Assembly: GCA_022841705.1 (NCBI GenBank)
Contig: JALHQZ010000001.1
Span: forward strand, 1,736,001-1,800,000
DNA from: Pirellulales bacterium
Lineage (GTDB): Bacteria; Planctomycetota; Planctomycetia; Pirellulales; Lacipirellulaceae
Direction: 5' to 3'
DNA: 64,000 nucleotides
Position 1 is the first letter of the stretch, and every line of letters begins with the position of its first letter. This document shows, piece after piece, positions 57,826-64,000 of the stretch. The notes beneath the pieces are model-generated. The model made no database searches, had not been told where the DNA came from, and saw only the letters and a list, made by a program, of their open reading frames with translations. The translations under genes and the position numbers were made by a program.

Positions 57826-57828
57826 CAT

Positions 57829-57893
57829 ATTGCGAGTTCGCAATTTGAAGTGATTCAAACATTCACGCGGCGCATCCCGTCGGTGCGCCGCGT
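57829..57893. promoter_or_regulatory. two perfect stem-loops between the PEP-CTERM genes
   Basis: ATTGCGA-GT-TCGCAAT (57829-57844) lies just after the DNRLRE stop, and ACGCGGCGCA/TGCGCCGCGT (57865-57874 and 57884-57893) lies before the next gene. No T-run follows either, so they may be transcript-stabilising or attenuating stems rather than classical terminators. Confidence 0.45.
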
Positions 57894-57975
57894 GGATGTG
57901 GTTATGTATTGTGATTGTTTCTTGCAGCGCGGTCCTACTTGTTTGATCTCTATTCGAATCCCTCAGGTTTGCACG

Positions 57976-60900
57976 ATGACACGGACGAAGAAGTTTTGGC
58001 TCCCCGCGGTGGCGTTTGCACTGTCAACGGTCAGTTCCGCCTCAGCGCAAGTGACACCGTACCTTTGGAATAGCAGCCTCACAGGCGCCCGCGAGTGGCA
58101 ACTTGACGGTAATTGGACGACGGCAGGTTTCCCCAACAGTGCCGTGCAAACCGCCAGCAGCTTGGGAGCCCTTGGCGGTGCGCTTAACCTGAACGTTGGG
58201 GCGACAGATGTCACCGTGGCAGGCCTAGAACTTGGCGGGACGGCAAGCCCGGTGGCAACAACCGTCTCTTCAACGGGCGGGCGGCTGATCTTTCGCAATG
58301 ATGATCCCGCAGTCACCCCAGCTGTAAAGTTCAACAACGGCAACCCCTTAATCGTCAGCGGAGGGGTCGCCGGTTCCACCAATACGCTTTCCACGCCTGT
58401 GCGGATCAATAACCAGCGAGTTGAAGTCGGTTCCGCCAGCACCAACGATTTGGTGATTTCGGGGCCAATCACCTACTTGGGCTCGTTCGGAGCTGGAATT
58501 CGCAGTTTCGTACCCATGGGCAAGAAGGTTCTAGTAACCGGACCAATTGACCTGACCGACCGCACCGATGCGGCAACTGAACTTGTATCTTCGTTCTTCA
58601 ATCTCAACGATTCTCCTAACAACCAAGGGACGCTCGAGATCACAGGCGTGATGTCCGGAATTGGCGGTCTCAACATCGGCAGTTCGAGTGGGACGGCCCT
58701 GCGCCCACTCGGCACGGTAATTCTCAACGCCCCCAATACTTTCACTGGCATCGCAGAAGCTGACCGCGGTAACATCGTGTTGGCGAACGACAATGCTTTG
58801 GGCGCCAATCTCAACGGCGCCAATCCAGCCGTTTATCGCCAAGGCCAGCCGAGCAACCAATTCGGTTTCAACCTCATTTCCGATAACGACGCCCGCACGA
58901 TCAGTCGTCAAATGAACTTGGCCCAATGGCAATCGATCAAGGGAACCAATTCACTGACCTGGGCCGGCAACGTCGTGCAGGGAAACAACCGCGGGTTTAT
59001 CAACTTCTTGCCGGAAGGAAAAAAGTTTACCATTACAGGCAGCGTCTTTCCCGTATCGGGCAGTGATACGGGTATCAACCCCGAACGCATTGTTACTTTT
59101 GACGGAACCGGCCGTACGGAGATCAAAGGTCTGATTGGGAACCACAGCACGCTCAACTCCGGGGAAATCGGGGGAATCCGTAAGCGCGGCCCGGGAGCCA
59201 CCTACATTCAGAGCAGCCAGCAATCGATCACCAACATCTATGCCGGCGTCACCTACGTAGATGGCGGCAATCTCCACTTCGCGGTTGGTAGCGATCTTGG
59301 TAATACTTCCAACATCGTGTCCACATCGGGCGCAATTGGCCTAGACAACGGCAGCGTAACGGGGCCGGATGCATCCGCACTCTTAACGAAGCTGAATAAT
59401 CTTGCCAACCTCGGCTCGTTGCCTGTCAACACCCTATTCACCGCTTGGGACCACGGCGGGCTACAACTTGCTGCCAGTGAAGCGGGCGCTAATCTCGACT
59501 TCAGCACCGGCGACCTCAACAACGCCGCGAATATGAGCGTTGCAGCGCCGGAAGGGGGCCTTTCGTACACCGGCACGATCACCCCCGCCGACAATAATTA
59601 TCGCCTAGGCGGTGGGAGCGGCACCATCACCCTGCCGAATGCGAACCAGTTGACCGGCGCTCGCAACGTCATCGCCATGAACGGCGGGGTTGTGAACGTG
59701 ACCGGCCTTCAGAACTACTCCGGCGTCACCACGGTCGAAGCGGAGTATGTTCGCTCGAATACCCAACAGGCGGCAGCGGACCTTGCCGCCGCCGCAAACG
59801 AGTACCAACTCCTCGGCACCACCCTGCAAGCAAACAAGCTGGCGAATGGTGGCGCCGTCAGCAGCATTGGCAATTCGTCGAATGCGGCCAGTAACTTGGT
59901 GCTCCAAGGGGGCACGCTGAAGTACACCGGCGCCGGCGATAGTACCGATCGCTCCTTCACCATCGGCACGATGGGCGCGACGCTCGACGCCTCGGGCGCC
60001 GGTGCGATCAACTTCACAAACACTGCCGCGCCGGTGCAAGACGTGGCTGAAGCGCGCACGGGCGATCTGGACGCCTTTGCGTTTAGCGGCAGCCGGAGCA
60101 TCCTCTTCAACCTCAATAGCACCGCCGACCTGGTAGTGGGAATGCCGGTCACCGACGTCGGTCCGGGCGGAACTAAGATTCCCGCCAACTCGACCATCAC
60201 CGAAATCCTGGGGCCCAACTCCGTGCGGATTTCGAGCCAGATCGGTGCGGCCGACCAAAACCTTGGCGCAAACATCACTTTCGGCGCCTTCGCTCGCACG
60301 CTAACGCTCACAGGTTCCAACACTGGCAACAACATCTTGGCCGCGCCGCTGGCCAACTCGTCAAATGGCATTTTGAATGTCACGAAGTCTGGCAGTGGCA
60401 AGTGGATTCTTAATGGCGCCACCACCTACACCGGTCGTACGACGATCAGCGAGGGAACACTGGATCTTAAGCAAGGGGCCGTCACGACGCTGGCCGGTAA
60501 CGGGCTGACCTTGGCCACTGGCGCCACACTCAACTTAGAACTTGCTAGCGCATCGAGCTTTGATACGATTAATCTCACTGGAGCTACGCTCGCAGGCGGC
60601 GGAGTTGCACTCACCGGGACGATCAACTTGTCGCTGTTGGGCGGATTCTCCCCGGCGAACGGCGCCACGTTCGACGTAATCAACATGGTCGGCACCGCGG
60701 ACGCCCCGATGACCATAACCGGGCTCACCCTAACCGGCGCAACTGGCTTCACAGCTTCGGTCATTACCAGTGGCGATTCGCTGACCAAGACCCTGCGGCT
60801 CACCAAGAGCGGTTCGATCTTGGCGGGTGACTATAACGGCAACGGCACGGTGGATGCCGCCGACTACACGCTCTTCCGCGACGCGCAAGGCACCAGCACC

Positions 60901-61080
60901 GTGCTGCTGAACGATCCGATCGGTGGCGTGATTGGCCTCGCCCACTACAACCAATGGAAGAACAATTTCGGCGCCACCGCGAGTGCCGCGATTGCCGCTT
61001 CGTCGGCGGTGCCGGAGCCGGCGAGCCTCGTAATGCTGTCGCTGGTGGTTGGTTCGCTCGTCGCGTGCCGCCGACGGTAA
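57976..61080 (+). CDS. autotransporter-like beta-strand-repeat surface protein with dockerin and PEP-CTERM
   Basis: 1034 residues. A signal peptide (about 8-24) exports a long protein of N/T/G-rich beta repeats; near 805-830 the motif GKWILNGATTYTGRTT is the autotransporter-associated beta-strand (PATR) pattern. After it a dockerin-type repeat (GDYNGNGTVDAADYTLF) and the tail VPEPASLVMLSLVVGS plus RRR form an anchor cassette much like that of the beta-helix protein at 9938. No autotransporter translocator domain is present, so the repeat is used here without its classical secretion pore. An adhesive or wall-binding role is likely. The ATG at 57976 lies directly before the signal peptide. Confidence 0.85.
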   Translation: MTRTKKFWLPAVAFALSTVSSASAQVTPYLWNSSLTGAREWQLDGNWTTAGFPNSAVQTASSLGALGGALNLNVGATDVTVAGLELGGTASPVATTVSSTGGRLIFRNDDPAVTPAVKFNNGNPLIVSGGVAGSTNTLSTPVRINNQRVEVGSASTNDLVISGPITYLGSFGAGIRSFVPMGKKVLVTGPIDLTDRTDAATELVSSFFNLNDSPNNQGTLEITGVMSGIGGLNIGSSSGTALRPLGTVILNAPNTFTGIAEADRGNIVLANDNALGANLNGANPAVYRQGQPSNQFGFNLISDNDARTISRQMNLAQWQSIKGTNSLTWAGNVVQGNNRGFINFLPEGKKFTITGSVFPVSGSDTGINPERIVTFDGTGRTEIKGLIGNHSTLNSGEIGGIRKRGPGATYIQSSQQSITNIYAGVTYVDGGNLHFAVGSDLGNTSNIVSTSGAIGLDNGSVTGPDASALLTKLNNLANLGSLPVNTLFTAWDHGGLQLAASEAGANLDFSTGDLNNAANMSVAAPEGGLSYTGTITPADNNYRLGGGSGTITLPNANQLTGARNVIAMNGGVVNVTGLQNYSGVTTVEAEYVRSNTQQAAADLAAAANEYQLLGTTLQANKLANGGAVSSIGNSSNAASNLVLQGGTLKYTGAGDSTDRSFTIGTMGATLDASGAGAINFTNTAAPVQDVAEARTGDLDAFAFSGSRSILFNLNSTADLVVGMPVTDVGPGGTKIPANSTITEILGPNSVRISSQIGAADQNLGANITFGAFARTLTLTGSNTGNNILAAPLANSSNGILNVTKSGSGKWILNGATTYTGRTTISEGTLDLKQGAVTTLAGNGLTLATGATLNLELASASSFDTINLTGATLAGGGVALTGTINLSLLGGFSPANGATFDVINMVGTADAPMTITGLTLTGATGFTASVITSGDSLTKTLRLTKSGSILAGDYNGNGTVDAADYTLFRDAQGTSTVLLNDPIGGVIGLAHYNQWKNNFGATASAAIAASSAVPEPASLVMLSLVVGSLVACRRR

Positions 61081-61096
61081 TTATTTGACAACCGAG

Positions 61097-61132
61097 GGCG
61101 TGTCGGCGAAGATCGTCGGCACGCCTTTTTTT
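61097..61132 (+). terminator. intrinsic terminator
   Basis: GGCGTGTCGGCGA (61097-61109) and TCGTCGGCACGCC (61113-61125) form a thirteen-pair stem with G-U pairs allowed, a three-base loop AGA, and seven T after it. It ends the transcript of the PATR protein gene and separates it from the oxidoreductase. Confidence 0.85.
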
Positions 61133-61165
61133 GTTCCCCTTTGTCTCCTCGCAAGGACAACGTCC

Positions 61166-62632
61166 ATGGCCCTTCATCGCCGTCATTTCCTAGCCAGCAC
61201 TGTTGCAGCTGGGGCCACTTTGGCCGCCACCCGCTGGGCGAGCGCTGCCGGTGATGCCAGCGACATTCGCGTGGCGGTGATCGGCACGCACGGCCAAGGC
61301 CGCGGGCACATCGGCAAACTCTCCAAGAACCTGGTCGCCCTGTGCGATGTCGATTCGCGAGTTCTCGCCGAACGCGCCGCTGAGTTTGCCGACAAGAACG
61401 GCCGCAAACTGGAGACGTTCGCTGACTATCGCAAGTTGCTGGAACGCAAAGACATTGACGCGGTGTCGATCGCCACGCCGAACCACACGCACTCGCTGAT
61501 CGCGATTGCGGCCCTTCAGGCCGGCAAAGATGTCTACTGCGAGAAGCCGGTATCACACAATGTTTGGGAAGGTCGCCAACTGGTCGCAGCGGCGCGCAAG
61601 TATAACCGCATCGCCCAGTGCGGCACACAGTCGCGGAGCGCCAAGTGCCTGCAGGATGCCGTCGCCTATGTGCGGAGCGGCGAGCTTGGCAAAATCTTGT
61701 ACGTGGTGGGGACCTGCTTTAAGGCGCGGCCGCCAATCGGCAAGCTCGACAAGCCGCTCGTGATTCCCAAATCGATCGACTACAACCTGTGGTGCGGTCC
61801 CGCGAATGTCGAGGAACTCTATCGACCCAAGCTGCATTACGATTGGCACTGGAATTACAACACGGGCGCCGGCGACATGGGCAATCAGGGGATTCACCAG
61901 ATGGATATCGCCCGCTGGTTCTTGGGCGAAGAGTCCGTGGCGCCGAGAACTTTTAGCATCGGTGGTCGCTTGGGTTACGAAGACGCCGGTAACTCGGCCA
62001 ACACACAAGTCGTGCTGCACGACTACGCCGCGGCTCCGCTCATCTTCGAAACGCGCGGATTGCCACGCTCAAAAGCGGCGCAGGCCAACTGGGCCGATTC
62101 GATGGACCGCTTCCGCGGCTCCGGGGTCGGCGTCTTGGTCCAGTGCGAACGGGGGCACGTCTTCTCGCCTACCAATTATGTGGATGTCTACGCCTATGAT
62201 CGCCAAGGTAATGAGCTTAAGCATTGGCACGATCCGGACGGCGCAAATCGACATCACGCGAACTGGCTCAGTGCCATCGCCGCACGCGATGCCAAGAAAC
62301 TGAATGCCGAAATCCACGAGGGACACCTTTCCAGTTCACTGTGTCATCTGGGCAACCTTTCGCACCGCCTCGGCGCGCCTGCGACGGCTGCAGAAATTGC
62401 CGAAAAGCTGCGTGGCAACGATTTGCTGAGCGATTCGTTCGAGCGGATGGCGGGCCATTTGCGAGCGAACGGCGTAGAGCTCGACGCGGCCCCCGGCGCC
62501 CTGACGCTGGGCATGGCCCTCGACATCGACCCCGTCACCGAACAGGTGCAAAACAACTCGCCGGCCATGGAACTGTGGAAGCGCAGCGGCCGCAGCGAGT
62601 TCACCATCCCCGACCTCGAGCGCTCCGCATGA
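61166..62632 (+). CDS. Gfo/Idh/MocA-family oxidoreductase (Tat-exported)
   Basis: 488 residues. A Tat signal (RRHFLASTVAAGATLAATRWASA) exports the folded protein. The NAD(P)-binding VIGTHGQGRGHIG, the catalytic Lys127 of CEKPVSHN, and GDMGNQGIHQMDIARW follow the family. Planctomycetes carry many such exported members, whose substrates are mostly sugars or glycosides. The partner cofactor outside the cytoplasm is a standing puzzle, and a tightly bound cofactor may be used. Its stop overlaps the start of DUF3826 by four bases (ATGA at 62629-62632), so the two are coupled. It is preceded by the terminator at 61097, so it begins a new unit. Confidence 0.9.
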   Translation: MALHRRHFLASTVAAGATLAATRWASAAGDASDIRVAVIGTHGQGRGHIGKLSKNLVALCDVDSRVLAERAAEFADKNGRKLETFADYRKLLERKDIDAVSIATPNHTHSLIAIAALQAGKDVYCEKPVSHNVWEGRQLVAAARKYNRIAQCGTQSRSAKCLQDAVAYVRSGELGKILYVVGTCFKARPPIGKLDKPLVIPKSIDYNLWCGPANVEELYRPKLHYDWHWNYNTGAGDMGNQGIHQMDIARWFLGEESVAPRTFSIGGRLGYEDAGNSANTQVVLHDYAAAPLIFETRGLPRSKAAQANWADSMDRFRGSGVGVLVQCERGHVFSPTNYVDVYAYDRQGNELKHWHDPDGANRHHANWLSAIAARDAKKLNAEIHEGHLSSSLCHLGNLSHRLGAPATAAEIAEKLRGNDLLSDSFERMAGHLRANGVELDAAPGALTLGMALDIDPVTEQVQNNSPAMELWKRSGRSEFTIPDLERSA

Positions 62633-63300
62633 TGCTTCCGAGCTTTCGCCATTGTGCCCTGGCGTTTGGTCTCGCGTTAACGCCGCTTGTTGGCTTAGCG
62701 AATGAGTCTGACGAAGCGGCGTACACGGCCGTCATTACTGAGCGCGCCGAGAAGATCGTCGCGACCCTTAAACTCTCCGATGCCGCTCAGCATGAACGTT
62801 TGCGTGGATTGATCGCTGGGCAATACCGCAGCCTGCGCGACATTCATGCCGCACGCGACACAAAGCTGGCTGAGCAACCCGATTTCGACGCCGGGCTCGG
62901 CGCCGCCTTTACTAAAGCCGTCCAGTCGCAGTCCCGTGAAGAGTTGGAAACACTGCACCGTCGGTTCATCGCCCAACTCTCAGCGGAACTGTCGCCAGCG
63001 CAGGTCGATCAGGTGAAGGATGGTCTCACTTACGGCGTGGTTCCGATCACGTTCAAGCGTTATTGCGAGTTACTCCCCGACATGCCGGCCGATCTCCGCC
63101 GCGCAATTCACGCCAACTTGCTGGAAGCCCGCGAGTACGCCATGGACGCTGGCTCCTCTGACGAGAAGCACGCTTGGTTCGGTAAATACAAGGGCCGCAT
63201 CAACAACCTGATTTCAGCCGCGGGGATCGACCTAAAACAGGCCGAAAAGTCGCTCGCCGAACGCGAGGCTCAGCGTCAGAATGAAGGACGCTCGAACTGA
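62629..63300 (+). CDS. DUF3826 secreted protein
   Basis: 223 residues. A signal peptide (about 1-24; ALAFGLALTPLVGLA) is followed by ITERAEKIVATLKLSDAAQ and GLIAGQYRSLRDIHAARD, the pattern of the DUF3826 family. Family members usually neighbour pectin- and rhamnogalacturonan-degrading genes, and here the gene sits between an oxidoreductase and a second PL1 lyase. Mostly helical; no catalytic motif is visible. Two ATGs adjoin: the first, at 62629, overlaps the upstream stop and is preferred. The start-stop overlap suggests obligate co-expression with the Gfo/Idh protein. Confidence 0.82.
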   Translation: MMLPSFRHCALAFGLALTPLVGLANESDEAAYTAVITERAEKIVATLKLSDAAQHERLRGLIAGQYRSLRDIHAARDTKLAEQPDFDAGLGAAFTKAVQSQSREELETLHRRFIAQLSAELSPAQVDQVKDGLTYGVVPITFKRYCELLPDMPADLRRAIHANLLEAREYAMDAGSSDEKHAWFGKYKGRINNLISAAGIDLKQAEKSLAEREAQRQNEGRSN

Positions 63301-63323
63301 ACGCCGCTCACGTGTGTTATCCG

Positions 63324-63372
63324 CGACGCGCTAGCGGAGCGCGGCGCTGTAACTCGCTCCGCTACCGCGTCG
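63324..63372. repeat. inverted repeat (element K)
   Basis: CGACGCGCTAGCGGAGCG (63324-63341) and CGCTCCGCTACCGCGTCG (63355-63372) are complementary at 17 of 18 positions around a 13-base loop. Its flank GTTATCCGCGACG resembles element D (TTATCCGCGAC), so it may be a degenerate cousin. It lies between DUF3826 and the second PL1 gene. Confidence 0.7.
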
Positions 63373-63422
63373 AAGTTATTGGTCTTTATTAACACAAGCA
63401 CAACATACACGGACAGTTGGTT

Positions 63423-64000
63423 ATGCGATCTCAGCATCTTCTCGTCGCCTTGGCCGTTCTAACTGCCGACGCAACCTCGTTCGCGCAATATCCAAAGATC
63501 ACGGAAGATGTCGCTCAGGAGAGTGAACGTCGACTCAGCGAGATGTATCGGCGCAGCGACGAGGCCTGGGCCAAAGCGCAGCCAGATATTGAAGCGTGGG
63601 CCAAGCAAGGTAAACCGTATCTCCCCGGGGCCGCGAAACCCGACCAGCTACCGCAGGCCGACATTCCCGCGTTCCCTGGCGCACAAGGGGGCGGCATGTA
63701 TAGCTTCGGCGGTCGTGGCGGACGCGTGATCGTGGTCACTAATTTAAATGACGACGGCCCCGGCAGTTTTCGTGCCGCGCTCGAGGCCGGCGGACCGCGG
63801 ATTGTCGTCTTCAATGTCGCGGGGCGAATCGATTTGCAAAGCCGGCTTGTCGTGCGGGCGCCTTATCTGACCATCGATGGCGGCAGCGCCCCGGGCGACG
63901 GGGTGTGCATCGCCAACGACACCGTCGAACTGGAAACGCATGATGTGGTGATTCGCAACATGCGGTTCCGCCGCGGGGCCACTTGGGTAGGAGATCGGAA
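63423..64000 (+). CDS. second pectate lyase-like protein (PL1), partial
   Basis: 192 codons are visible before the window ends, with no stop. A signal peptide (about 1-21, ending SFAQ) is followed by a helical segment (VAQESERRLSEMYRR) and the start of a beta-helix: FPGAQGGGMYSFGGRGG, VVTNLNDDGPGSFRAALE, VFNVAGRIDLQSRLVV, APGDGVCIAND, VIRNMRFRRGA. The same order as in the lyase at 52849 shows they are paralogues of PL1. The ATG at 63423 has no strong Shine-Dalgarno sequence but is the only start before the signal peptide. Confidence 0.85.
   Translation, partial: MRSQHLLVALAVLTADATSFAQYPKITEDVAQESERRLSEMYRRSDEAWAKAQPDIEAWAKQGKPYLPGAAKPDQLPQADIPAFPGAQGGGMYSFGGRGGRVIVVTNLNDDGPGSFRAALEAGGPRIVVFNVAGRIDLQSRLVVRAPYLTIDGGSAPGDGVCIANDTVELETHDVVIRNMRFRRGATWVGDR

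Overview
The window reads as a chromosomal segment of a planctomycete, most likely from the Pirellulales. The evidence is a set of secreted proteins with PEP-CTERM anchors (VPEPAS, IPEPAS, IPEPS). There is also a surface protein opening with the planctomycete LEERQML signature, a DUF1559-like pseudopilin protein, a TIGR03790 protein, an oversized SecA, and Gfo/Idh and DUF3826 proteins next to polysaccharide lyases. GC content is high and intergenic hairpins are abundant. I see no rRNA, phage, insertion sequence or CRISPR array.

Region 1 (1-9.8 kb) is mostly housekeeping on the plus strand: the end of an unknown gene, a minus-strand tRNA-Gln(CUG), an FHA-GAF-SpoIIE phosphatase, a CPA2 cation/proton antiporter, glutaminyl-tRNA synthetase, a pseudopilin-like secreted protein with a good sigma70-type promoter, a PfkB sugar kinase, ThpR and a small unknown protein. 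Region 2 (9.9-21.1 kb) has a secreted beta-helix protein with dockerin-type repeats and a PEP-CTERM anchor. It continues with a minus-strand series: a lipoprotein, a DPF-repeat secreted protein, a 1445-residue TPR protein, and a TIGR03790 protein overlapping waaA. Region 3 (21.1-36.8 kb) carries secA, a PhnP-like hydrolase, a Prc-type protease, a SelA-like protein lacking the catalytic lysine, several small secreted or basic proteins, a TPR lipoprotein, an alpha/beta hydrolase, a PfpI-like protein, and a PhyH dioxygenase coupled to a secreted endonuclease/phosphatase.

Region 4 (36.9-64 kb) is accessory and largely secreted. It begins with an eight-repeat PEP-CTERM protein and a 1180-residue sugar-dehydrogenase-like surface protein with carbohydrate-binding, Calx-beta and PA14 modules. 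It then becomes a carbohydrate-degradation locus: SMP-30 lactonase, BON protein, GH2, GH43-like hydrolase, GH106 alpha-L-rhamnosidase, PL1 pectate lyase, an arabinose/fucose-isomerase-like protein, two large PEP-CTERM surface proteins, a Tat-exported Gfo/Idh oxidoreductase, DUF3826 and a second PL1 lyase cut by the window end. Together these suggest attack on pectin or rhamnogalacturonan: lyases cut the backbone, GH106/GH2/GH43 remove rhamnose and galactose/arabinose-type sugars, and the isomerase, lactonase and oxidoreductase process the products. No transporter or regulator is visible in the cluster, but a perfect 15-bp palindrome lies between the divergent GH106 and PL1 genes.

The most unusual signals are: (a) many unrelated-sequence intergenic inverted repeats with a shared REP/BIME-like design, one flanked by a 9-bp direct repeat; (b) a roughly 45-residue module apparently repeated four times in SecA; (c) a SelA-like protein with Gly in place of the PLP lysine; (d) a repeat pair that encodes both the tail of the GH106 enzyme and the signal peptide of the next hydrolase; and (e) the candidate operator in the pectin locus.
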